From Clostridiaceae bacterium (GTDB lineage Bacteria; Bacillota; Clostridia; Oscillospirales; Acutalibacteraceae): a DNA stretch of 13,539 nt. A model generated the notes under the pieces. It was not told where the DNA came from. It did not search any database and was given only the letters and a program-made list of their open reading frames with translations. Position 1 is the first letter of the stretch. The number at the start of each line of letters is the position of its first letter. The position numbers were made by a program, and so were the translations under genes. The stretch spans positions 1 to 13,539 of the forward strand of contig JAEDGF010000050.1 of the NCBI GenBank assembly GCA_016297645.1. Reading direction: 5' to 3'. This document shows positions 1 through 6,443 of the stretch, piece by piece.

Positions 1-1199
1 TCCTGATCGTTGGGAACGCCCTTGTAGTGGCACATATTGAAGCAGCCGTTGTGGCAGAGTATGCACGGACGGATATCGTCCTCTTTGTCGTTTATCACCT
101 TTGTGAACCATGCCGGGTCGGCAAGGAAGTTTCTCGCGAAGCCTGCACCGTCGAGCTTACCCTCGGAAATAGCCTTTGCGGCTGCGTCAAGAGTAAGTCT
201 GCCTGCGCATACAACGGGGATATCAACAAACTTCTTGATGTGTTCGACATCTTCGAGGTTGCAGTTCTCGGGCATATAAATGGGGGGATGTGCCCAGTAC
301 CATGCGTCGTATGTACCGTTGTCGCAGTTGAGCATATCGTAGCCCGCGTCTTGCAGGAATTTTGCCGCTATTTCGCTTTCTGCCATATCTCTGCCGACCT
401 CGGTGTATTCTTCACCGGGCAGAGCGCCCTGACGGAAGCCCTTTGTCTTGGAAATTACAGAATATCTGAGCGAAACGGGGAAGTCCTTTCCGCACTCTTT
501 CTTTATAGCTTTAACGATTTCGGCTGCAAAGCGGTATCTGTTTTCGAGCGAGCCGCCGTATTCGTCGGTACGCTTGTTGACATATTTGAGAGCGAACTGG
601 TCAAGGAGATATCCTTCGTGAACGGCGTGGACCTCAACGCCGTCAACGCCTGCCTCTTTAAGGAGCTTTGCGGACTGTGCGAAGGAGTCGATAAACTTCT
701 GAATTTCGGCTTTTGTAAGCTCTCTTGACGGAATCTTGTCCGACCATCTGTTGGGCGAGGGGCTTGCGGAAGCCGTTATCATATCGAAGTCCATTACGGG
801 CTTCGAGAGAACTCTGAGAGCCTTGTTCGTGTACAGCTTTTCCATCATTTCCGAAACGGTAAAGCTTCTTCCGAAGCCTGCGGTGAGCTGAACGAAGAGC
901 TTTGCGCCGGTCTTGTGGAACTCGGGCATCCATTCGCCGAGAGCCTTGAACATACTCTTTTTCTTGTGGAGCCACTGACCGAGCATGGGGTTGTAAACGG
1001 GCTGGCAGCCGGGCAGAACGAGTCCGACATTGTTTTTCGCGATTTCCATTATGAAGCGTGCGCCTGCCTTATCGAAGTGGTTGACTTCCATCCAGCCGAA
1101 AAGATCCGTGCCGCCCATGGAGGTGAGGACAATTCTGTTTTTTATCTCACAATTGCCTATTTTCCACGGCGTCAATAAGGGTTCATATGCCTTATTCAT
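1..1199 (-). CDS. NADH:flavin oxidoreductase, OYE/2,4-dienoyl-CoA reductase family (C-terminus beyond window)
   Basis: The visible 399 residues form the FMN-binding TIM-barrel half of an old-yellow-enzyme family reductase. The start is ATG at 1199, with AGGAG 9 bases upstream. An HxxH pair at residues 191 and 194 lies in HAVHEGYLLDQF, followed by the family hallmark NKRTDEYGGSLENR. The expected iron-sulfur cluster motif is present at Cys379, Cys382 and Cys386, with an extra Cys390, just before the window edge. In this family a Rossmann-type NAD(P)H/FAD module normally follows, to about 640-670 residues in all; none of it is visible. Members reduce activated C=C bonds such as enoates, dienoyl-CoA and bile-acid intermediates. 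The HEGYLLDQF form is one I associate from memory with clostridial enoate reductase and Bai-like enzymes. The substrate cannot be assigned. The gene is divergent from the methyltransferase gene. Confidence 0.92.
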   Translation of the reverse strand, partial: MNKAYEPLLTPWKIGNCEIKNRIVLTSMGGTDLFGWMEVNHFDKAGARFIMEIAKNNVGLVLPGCQPVYNPMLGQWLHKKKSMFKALGEWMPEFHKTGAKLFVQLTAGFGRSFTVSEMMEKLYTNKALRVLSKPVMDFDMITASASPSPNRWSDKIPSRELTKAEIQKFIDSFAQSAKLLKEAGVDGVEVHAVHEGYLLDQFALKYVNKRTDEYGGSLENRYRFAAEIVKAIKKECGKDFPVSLRYSVISKTKGFRQGALPGEEYTEVGRDMAESEIAAKFLQDAGYDMLNCDNGTYDAWYWAHPPIYMPENCNLEDVEHIKKFVDIPVVCAGRLTLDAAAKAISEGKLDGAGFARNFLADPAWFTKVINDKEDDIRPCILCHNGCFNMCHYKGVPNDQ

Positions 1200-1246
1200 T
1201 GCTTTTTTCTCCTTTTTCCGCAAGAGCGGTAAATTTTCACTCTATC

Positions 1247-1276
1247 AGTATAACATTAAAGGGGGTGGATTGTCAC
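1247..1276 (-). promoter_or_regulatory. Promoter for the flavin oxidoreductase gene
   Basis: On the minus strand a GTGACA -35 box (1276-1271) and a perfect TATACT -10 box (1252-1247) are separated by 18 bases. This places transcription start about 40 bases before the ATG at 1199. It is inferred from consensus match only. Confidence 0.6.
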
Positions 1277-1320
1277 TATAAAAAACAAAAATTTATCAAA
1301 CTTTTTTTGTTTTTGTGTGT

Positions 1321-1350
1321 TTGACAAGGGCATAGCTGCGGTGGTATACT
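1321..1350 (+). promoter_or_regulatory. Sigma-A promoter for the DNA methyltransferase gene
   Basis: A perfect TTGACA (1321-1326) and TATACT (1345-1350) are separated by 18 bases. The predicted start near 1357 gives a leader of about 50 bases before the ATG at 1410. This promoter also argues against using in-frame start codons upstream of 1410. Confidence 0.75.
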
Positions 1351-1409
1351 CTGTTGTGTGCGCCGCATACCGTATTTCGGCGCAAAAAAGGAACGGAAGG
1401 AGCAGGCAG

Positions 1410-2315
1410 ATGAAATCGGACAGAAACAAAACGCTCGATATTCCCCTCTCGGAATGTGCGGAATATGCTGCGAAATGCGGTTTCCCGCGCGGCAGCATCT
1501 CGTTTGACGAGTGCGAGGATAAAATATACTGTGTTGATTTTTTCAAGGCCGCTCAGCGTCTTCCGAAAAACTCCTTTCGGCTTATTATCGCCGACCCGCC
1601 GTACAACCTGAGAAAGGACTACGACGGAGAGGTGTTCCCGACACAAAAAGCGGACGAATACCGTGAGTTTACGCGCGCGTGGCTGGCAGAAGTGCGCCGC
1701 CTTGCCGCCGACGACGCGACTGTTTATGTCTGCTGCGACTGGCGCTCATCCGTAATAATCGCCCCCGTGCTCGAAGAATTCTTTGTTATAAGAAACCGTA
1801 TAACATGGCAGCGCGAAAAGGGCAGGGGAGCCGCCAAAAACTGGAAAAACTGCTTGGAGGACATCTGGTTCTGCACGGTAGGAAAAGAATACTATTTTGA
1901 TGTAAACGGCGTGAAGCAGAAACGCGCCGTAAAAGCGCCGTACCGCGAAAACGGAGTCCCGAAGGACTGGGAGCAGACCGAGTCGGGCAACTTCCGCATG
2001 ACCTGTCCGTCCAATTTTTGGGACGATATCGCCGTCCCGTTTTGGAGTATGTCCGAAAATACCGCCCACCCCACGCAGAAGCCCGAAAAGCTCATTGCAA
2101 AGCTCGTGCTTGCTTCGAGCGCGCCCGGAGACAGGGTTTTTGACCCGTTCGGCGGCTCGGGAACAACGGCTGCGGTGTGTAAAAAGCTCGGACGGCACTA
2201 CACCGTCACCGAAAAAAGCAAGCTCTACTGCGCGTGGAGCGAGATAAGGCTCGAAAAAGCCGAGTCCGACAAGCGCATTCAAGGGTACGAAAACGGCGTG
2301 TTCGAGAAGAAATAA
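1410..2315 (+). CDS. Beta-class DNA methyltransferase (N6-adenine or N4-cytosine), orphan
   Basis: A 301-residue SAM-dependent DNA methyltransferase. Catalytic motif IV, ADPPYNL, is at residues 61-67. The SAM-binding motif I, FDPFGGSGTT, is at 244-253, preceded by HPTQKPEKL. Motif IV before motif I with a target-recognition region between them defines the beta class. DPPY is most usual for N6-adenine enzymes but does not exclude N4-cytosine. The open frame extends upstream to 1317, but ATG 1410 is chosen because AAGGAG (1397-1402) sits 7 bases before it and the promoter lies inside the upstream extension. No restriction endonuclease or specificity subunit is adjacent, so it looks like a solitary methyltransferase. 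Its recognition site cannot be read from sequence. Confidence 0.93.
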   Translation: MKSDRNKTLDIPLSECAEYAAKCGFPRGSISFDECEDKIYCVDFFKAAQRLPKNSFRLIIADPPYNLRKDYDGEVFPTQKADEYREFTRAWLAEVRRLAADDATVYVCCDWRSSVIIAPVLEEFFVIRNRITWQREKGRGAAKNWKNCLEDIWFCTVGKEYYFDVNGVKQKRAVKAPYRENGVPKDWEQTESGNFRMTCPSNFWDDIAVPFWSMSENTAHPTQKPEKLIAKLVLASSAPGDRVFDPFGGSGTTAAVCKKLGRHYTVTEKSKLYCAWSEIRLEKAESDKRIQGYENGVFEKK

Positions 2316-2321
2316 AAAAAC

Positions 2322-2381
2322 CGGAAGCCTGTTCCACCCATGCGAATAATTTTCCGTCGGACGCTTCCGTACGGATTTTTT
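2322..2381 (+). promoter_or_regulatory. Terminator-like hairpin with competing antiterminator pairing (candidate attenuator)
   Basis: The 2354-2361 arm (CCGTCGGA) pairs with TCCG at 2366-2369 and ACGG at 2371-2374, leaving one bulged base and a CGCT loop. Six T residues follow at 2376-2381. This resembles an intrinsic terminator, but the T run directly abuts the GAGGAG ribosome binding site (2382-2387) of the next gene. An upstream CGGAAGC (2322-2328) is perfectly complementary to GCTTCCG (2363-2369). That pairing would disrupt the terminator stem. Calling this an attenuator is inference; it could simply be the methyltransferase terminator with leaky read-through. Confidence 0.55.
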
Positions 2382-2393
2382 GAGGAGAAAAAA

Positions 2394-3242
2394 ATGTACT
2401 ACGCAGTTATTTCGGCAGCCGTAATAATGTTCGGCGTGCAGTTTCTTTTGAATAAAAAATTTGAAGCCGAGTGCGGCAGCTCGGTCAGAGCAACGCTCGT
2501 GTTCTCGCTTCTCACCGGGGCGGTCGGCGCGGCGGTGCTGTTCGCAATAAACCGGTTCAGGTTCGAGTTTACGCTCTTTTCGCTCGTTATAGCGATATGG
2601 ATGGCGCTGAACACGCTCGCCTTTACCTTTTGCAGCCTTAAAGCGTTCGGCAAAATAAACCTGTCGCTTTACTCCGTCTTTTCCATGCTCGGCGGAATGA
2701 CTCTGCCGTTTGTCGCAGGTATCGCGTTTTTCGGCGAAAAGCTCACACTCGGCAAGGGTATCTGCATTGTTCTTGTCGCAGCGGCGCTGTTTCTGACCGT
2801 TCGGCGCGGAGAGCAAAAGGGCGGAGTCGGCTGGTATATCGGCATTTTTGTGCTGAACGGAATGTCGGGCGTTATCTCCAAAATTTTTCAGGCGCTGCCG
2901 TACGAAAAGACGAGCGATGCCGGGTTTTCCGTCTTAACGGCGCTTGCAAGCGTTGTTATATCAGCCGTGTGGCTGCTTCTTTCGAGTGAAGAAAAAATCA
3001 GGCTCGGGAAAAAGAGTGTTGCGCTCTCCGCCTTCTCCGGCATTCTCGGCAGAGTCGGGAATTTTCTGCTGCTTATCGCGCTATCGCACCTTCCCGCGTC
3101 CGCGCAGTATCCGTTCGTGACGGGCGGCGTTATGATAGTTTCTACCGTAATCTGCTTTTTCACAAAAGAGAAGCCCACGCGCCGCGAGCTGCTTTCGGTG
3201 GCGGTGTCCTTTGCCGGGATACTGGCGCTCGTGCTGCTGTAA
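2394..3242 (+). CDS. EamA-family (drug/metabolite transporter superfamily) permease
   Basis: A 282-residue protein of about ten hydrophobic segments with almost no soluble domain. It has the EamA layout, including an FFGEKLTLGKG stretch at residues 112-122 that closes the first five-helix half, and a second half ending in LSVAVSFAGILALVLL. The start is ATG 2394, preceded by GAGGAG with a 6-base A-rich spacer; the open frame reaches back to 2340 through the hairpin. Family members move small metabolites, such as amino acids, nucleosides and sugars, across the cytoplasmic membrane. No substrate can be assigned here. It lies 78 bases after the methyltransferase gene with no room for a promoter after the hairpin, so expression probably depends on transcription through 2354-2381. 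Confidence 0.85.
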   Translation: MYYAVISAAVIMFGVQFLLNKKFEAECGSSVRATLVFSLLTGAVGAAVLFAINRFRFEFTLFSLVIAIWMALNTLAFTFCSLKAFGKINLSLYSVFSMLGGMTLPFVAGIAFFGEKLTLGKGICIVLVAAALFLTVRRGEQKGGVGWYIGIFVLNGMSGVISKIFQALPYEKTSDAGFSVLTALASVVISAVWLLLSSEEKIRLGKKSVALSAFSGILGRVGNFLLLIALSHLPASAQYPFVTGGVMIVSTVICFFTKEKPTRRELLSVAVSFAGILALVLL

Positions 3243-3442
3243 CAGGTGCGTGACTGTCCGTTTTTCTTCAAAGAAAATGAGTGACCGAAAAAATTTTTTC
3301 GATGCAAAAAAACTGTCTGTCTTTTTTTCGCTGCAAACCGTCTCGTTACTATATACAATTTATGTGTCCTTTTGCACAAACGGCGGCGGAAGAAATTGTA
3401 CAGATTTTACGAAAAATTTCCGGGTAAAAGCGAAAAAAGGTC
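3243..3442. other. Non-coding spacer, AT-rich, with a 16-bp palindrome
   Basis: No convincing gene is seen between the EamA stop and the lysine-operon promoter. The stretch is rich in A and T runs. It holds a perfect palindrome CGAAAAAATTTTTTCG at 3286-3301 and an AT-rich hairpin (TTTTCT/AGAAAA) near 3262-3277. No strong GC stem with a T tail was found, so the termination point of the EamA transcript is unclear. Confidence 0.5.
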
Positions 3443-3471
3443 TTGACAACTGCTTTAATGCGTGTTAAACT
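3443..3471 (+). promoter_or_regulatory. Promoter of the lysine-transport operon
   Basis: TTGACA (3443-3448) is followed after 17 bases by an extended -10, TGT-TAAACT (3463-3471). Transcription would start near 3478, just upstream of the riboswitch aptamer. Confidence 0.75.
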
Positions 3472-3490
3472 GCAATCAACGTTACAAATC

Positions 3491-3717
3491 GAATATCTGT
3501 CAGGTAGAGGCGCGATGTCTAAGAGTAGCACGGCAAAAGGGGTTTCCGCCCCCGTGTGAAAGGAGCTGTCGCCGAGGGTATACGGTACGGAATTTGCCGT
3601 GTATGCCGGTATGTCAGAGAATATCTGCCGTACTGTCACTTAAAAGTGGAGAGCTATCACAACTCGCAGTTGATTTTACTGCCGCAGTGATTTTTCCACT
3701 GCGGCAGTTTTCTTTTT
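3491..3717 (+). promoter_or_regulatory. Lysine riboswitch (L-box) with terminator expression platform
   Basis: The conserved L-box core elements occur in order: AGAGGCGC (3506-3513), AAGAGTA (3521-3527), GCCGAGG (3571-3577), CTGTCACT (3633-3640) and GTGGAGAGCTATC (3646-3658). The P1 helix is closed by GGTAG (3503-3507) with CTATC (3654-3658). Downstream, GCAGT (3666-3670) can pair with ACTGC (3678-3682), an antiterminator that excludes the terminator stem. Known family behaviour is that lysine binding stabilises P1, frees the terminator and shuts off transcription. The following genes should therefore be repressed by lysine. Confidence 0.93.
3678..3717 (+). terminator. Intrinsic terminator of the lysine riboswitch
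   Basis: A perfect 12-bp stem joins ACTGCCGCAGTG (3678-3689) to CACTGCGGCAGT (3697-3708) across a 7-base loop. A T-rich tail follows at 3709-3717. Its 5' arm overlaps the antiterminator. Confidence 0.93.
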
Positions 3718-3749
3718 GCAGCAAATATTCCGAAAAGGAGAAAACAAAA

Positions 3750-4637
3750 ATGAAAAGAACTCTCTGTATCGTACTCGCAATCGTAACAGCCCTTACCTGT
3801 GTATTTGCGTTCGCAGGCTGCGGCAGTAAAGAAAACGATCCCACCGATTCCGCCGCCCCTTCGGCAGCACTCGGCGCAAAGGATCTTGAAAATGTAAAGA
3901 AAGCCGGCAAGCTCGTCGTCGGCATGGAATGCGACTATAAGCCCTACAACTGGGCGCAGACCACCGAAAACGAATACACCGTCAAAATCAAAGACGGTAT
4001 GTATGCCGACGGCTACGATGTTCAGGTAGCAAAGAAGATCGCCGAGACTCTCGGTGTTACGCTTGAAATCAAGCCCATGGAATGGGACGGACTTATCCCG
4101 GCAGTAAACTCCTCCGAAATTGATGTGGTTGTTGCAGGTATGTCCCCCAAGGCTGACAGAAAGCTCAGCGTTGATTTCTCCGATACATATTTCGACAGCG
4201 TTCTCGTTATGGTCGTAAGAAAAGATTCTCCCTACGCCTCCGCAACGAAGATAGCAGATTTCAAAGGTGCAAAGATCACCGGTCAGCAGAACACCTTCCA
4301 CTATGAGGTCATCGACCAGATCGAAGGCGTTAATAAGCAGGCTGCGCTTCCCAACTTTGCGGCTCTTACGCAGGCTCTTGCGGCAGGCTCCATCGACGGT
4401 TATGTCTGCGAACGCCCCGGTGCAAAGTCCGCAGTTGAATCCAACAAGGACTTCACCTTTATTGAGTTTGCCGAGGGCAACGGCTTCAAGTATGATCTTA
4501 CCGACGCCTCCATCGCAGTCGCTATGAGAAAGGGCAGCTCCCTTACGAGCGAGATAAACAAGGTCATCGGTTCTCTTACCTCCGAGCAGAAGGACGCTCT
4601 TATGCTCGACTGCATCGCACGCCAGCCCGGCGAATAA
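3750..4637 (+). CDS. Amino-acid ABC transporter substrate-binding lipoprotein, probably lysine-specific
   Basis: A 295-residue family 3 solute-binding protein (SBP_bac_3). A lipoprotein signal peptide ends in the lipobox FAGC, with the lipidated cysteine at residue 24. A Ser/Pro/Ala-rich linker follows, and the binding domain begins at KKAGKLVVGMECDYKPYNW. It is expected to be anchored outside the membrane and to deliver ligand to the permease encoded next. The open frame extends back to 3462 across the riboswitch, but ATG 3750 has AAAAGGAG 9 bases upstream and gives the signal peptide. The family alone says only 'polar amino acid'; the lysine riboswitch upstream makes lysine the likely ligand. 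That assignment is inference from regulation. Confidence 0.92.
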   Translation: MKRTLCIVLAIVTALTCVFAFAGCGSKENDPTDSAAPSAALGAKDLENVKKAGKLVVGMECDYKPYNWAQTTENEYTVKIKDGMYADGYDVQVAKKIAETLGVTLEIKPMEWDGLIPAVNSSEIDVVVAGMSPKADRKLSVDFSDTYFDSVLVMVVRKDSPYASATKIADFKGAKITGQQNTFHYEVIDQIEGVNKQAALPNFAALTQALAAGSIDGYVCERPGAKSAVESNKDFTFIEFAEGNGFKYDLTDASIAVAMRKGSSLTSEINKVIGSLTSEQKDALMLDCIARQPGE

Positions 4638-4701
4638 ATAATCCGGCTGCACACAACACATTATAAAGTAACAGCTTCTGCAAGTAGTTTCGGTACCTGC
4701 C

Positions 4702-4750
4702 CCGGGCGGAGAGATACGGTTTTGATTTTTCCGGTCGCTTATCTGCCCGG
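4702..4750 (+). other. Intercistronic stem-loop between binding-protein and permease genes
   Basis: CCGGGCGGA (4702-4710) pairs with TCTGCCCGG (4742-4750) in 9 bp, with one G-U pair and a 31-base loop. No T run follows. It lies in the 154-base gap between the binding-protein and permease genes. Stem-loops here are often thought to protect the upstream message so that binding protein exceeds permease; that role is inferred. Confidence 0.45.
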
Positions 4751-4791
4751 CGGACGGTATCGGTAAATTTTTATGAAAACGGTAGGTAATT

Positions 4792-5556
4792 ATGGGATTT
4801 TTTGATTGGGTCGTGAGAATATTCTCCGAATATTGGCGGCTGTTTTTAGAGGGAACAGGCTATACCGTCCTTATGGCGCTTGTCGGTACGGTCGCCGGAT
4901 TTTTAATAGGTCTTATAATCGCGGTGATACGCACCGTGCCGGCGGATAAGGAAAAATCCCCCGTCAAGTGGGGCATAATGAAGGTCGTAAACTTCATTCT
5001 CTCCGTGTATGTCGAGGTCATAAGAGGTACACCCATGATGGTTCAGGCTCTTATAATCCATTACAGCTGGTTCGCGAAAATAGGTATGCCGGCGCTGCTC
5101 TCGGCTATAATCATTATTTCCGTCAACACAGGCGCGTATATGGCAGAGATCGTCCGCGGCGGTATAATCTCCATCGACAAGGGACAGGTCGAGGGCGCAC
5201 AGTCCATAGGTATGAGCCATGTTCAGACGATGTCGCTCGTTGTTATCCCTCAGGCGATAAGAAACATAATGCCCTCTATCGGCAACGAGTTTGTCGTCAA
5301 CATCAAGGACAGCTCGGTGCTTAGCGTCATTTCGATAACGGAGCTTATGTTCATGTCGAAATCCGCAGGCGGAACATATTTCCAGTTCGTTCCGGCGTAT
5401 GTCATCTGCGCGGTCATCTATTTCATTCTTACCTTTACCGTCACGCGTATTCTTCGCCTTGTCGAGAAGAAGATGGACGGCGACGACAGCTATGTCATCT
5501 GCGGCTCGCAGACGGATTTCAGAAGTCAGATAAACGCCAAAAAGGAGGACGCATAA
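4792..5556 (+). CDS. Amino-acid ABC transporter permease (HisM/ArtQ type)
   Basis: A 254-residue BPD_transp_1 permease with about five membrane segments. The EAA loop that docks on the ATPase begins EGAQSIGMS at residue 134 and ends VIPQA at 155; the RGTPMMVQ stretch typical of polar amino-acid permeases is at 78-85. The ribosome binding site is weak (GGTAGG about 6 bases upstream), unlike its neighbours, which fits lower synthesis than the binding protein. The hydrophilic tail after residue 228 is longer than the minimal fold needs. A single permease gene implies a homodimer. It lies one base upstream of the ATPase start codon. Confidence 0.92.
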   Translation: MGFFDWVVRIFSEYWRLFLEGTGYTVLMALVGTVAGFLIGLIIAVIRTVPADKEKSPVKWGIMKVVNFILSVYVEVIRGTPMMVQALIIHYSWFAKIGMPALLSAIIIISVNTGAYMAEIVRGGIISIDKGQVEGAQSIGMSHVQTMSLVVIPQAIRNIMPSIGNEFVVNIKDSSVLSVISITELMFMSKSAGGTYFQFVPAYVICAVIYFILTFTVTRILRLVEKKMDGDDSYVICGSQTDFRSQINAKKEDA

Positions 5557-5557
5557 A

Positions 5558-6292
5558 ATGTCTGTAATCGAAGTTAGTCATCTTAAAAAGTCCTTCGGCG
5601 AAAACGATGTGCTTCATGATATCAGCTTCTCGGTCGAGTCGGGCGATGTTATCAGCGTAATAGGCTCCTCCGGTTCCGGTAAAAGCACCATGCTCAGGTG
5701 CATAAACCTGCTCGAAACCCCCACCGGCGGCAGCATTCTTTTCCACGGCGAGGAGATAAACAAAAAAGGCTTTCCGCTGACGGAATACCGCTCGAAGGTC
5801 ATAATGGTTTTCCAGAGCTTCAACCTTTTCAATAATATGTCCGTGCTTAAAAACTGTACGGTCGGCGTTCAGAAGGTGCTTAAACTCTCGAAGACGGAGG
5901 CCGAGGAGCGCGCCGAAAAATACCTCTCCAAGGTCGGTATGTCGGCGTACAAAAACGCAAAGCCCCGTCAGCTTTCCGGCGGACAGAAGCAGCGCGTTGC
6001 GATAGCGCGTGCGCTGTGCATGGAGCCTGAGGTCATTCTTTTCGATGAGCCTACCTCCGCGCTTGACCCCGAAATGGTCGGCGAAGTCCTCTCCGTCATG
6101 AAATCACTTGCGGCAGAGGGACTTACAATGATAGTCGTAACACACGAAATGGCATTCGCCCGTGATGTTTCCAATAAGGTTATATTCATGGACGGCGGCT
6201 ACATCGAGGAGGAGGGCGCTCCCGAAAAGATATTCGGCTCGCCCGAAAAACACCGTACGCAGGAGTTCCTCGCGAGATATTTTGCACAATAA
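5558..6292 (+). CDS. Amino-acid ABC transporter ATP-binding protein (GlnQ/HisP type)
   Basis: A 244-residue full-length ABC ATPase. Walker A GSSGSGKST is at residues 36-44, the Q-loop glutamine at 86 (VFQSFNLF), the signature LSGGQKQR at 139-146, Walker B VILFDEP with catalytic Glu164, and the switch histidine at 196 (VVTHEM). It powers the permease encoded just upstream, whose stop codon ends one base before this ATG. AAGGAGG lies within the end of the permease gene. It is the last gene of the riboswitch-controlled operon. Confidence 0.95.
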   Translation: MSVIEVSHLKKSFGENDVLHDISFSVESGDVISVIGSSGSGKSTMLRCINLLETPTGGSILFHGEEINKKGFPLTEYRSKVIMVFQSFNLFNNMSVLKNCTVGVQKVLKLSKTEAEERAEKYLSKVGMSAYKNAKPRQLSGGQKQRVAIARALCMEPEVILFDEPTSALDPEMVGEVLSVMKSLAAEGLTMIVVTHEMAFARDVSNKVIFMDGGYIEEEGAPEKIFGSPEKHRTQEFLARYFAQ

Positions 6293-6318
6293 AACAGAAA
6301 TACTTACTTTATCAAAAC

Positions 6319-6358
6319 AACCGGGCGCGCCGCACAACAGACGGCACACCCGGTTTTT
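6319..6358. terminator. Bidirectional terminator between convergent genes
   Basis: AACCGGGCGCGCCG (6319-6332) faces CGGCACACCCGGTT (6342-6355) across a 9-base loop. The stem has two C-A mismatches. A T run follows on the plus strand (6354-6358). On the minus strand the stem is followed by GTTTTG, so it can also serve the convergent transporter gene. Confidence 0.8.
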
Positions 6359-6443
6359 GATTTTGTTTTTGCGTTTTTTTGATTCCGCTCCCGTCGGTCT
6401 GTCGCCGCACGGTGCAATTCGGTTTTTGCGATGCTTTTACTCT

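Noticed and set aside
1317..1409. In-frame upstream extension of the methyltransferase gene
   Set aside because: It contains the -35 and -10 boxes, and ATG 1410 has an ideal AAGGAG.
1746..2816. Long open frame on the minus strand
   Set aside because: It lies antisense to the methyltransferase and EamA genes. The translation is low-complexity and charged, and it has no family resemblance. It is a codon-bias shadow.
3462..3749. In-frame upstream extension of the binding-protein gene
   Set aside because: It would translate across the lysine riboswitch and its terminator and would bury the signal peptide. ATG 3750 has a strong ribosome binding site and gives a normal lipoprotein.
3657..4661. 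334-codon minus-strand open frame
   Set aside because: It is antisense to the binding-protein gene. It contains no recognisable motif and is explained by codon bias.
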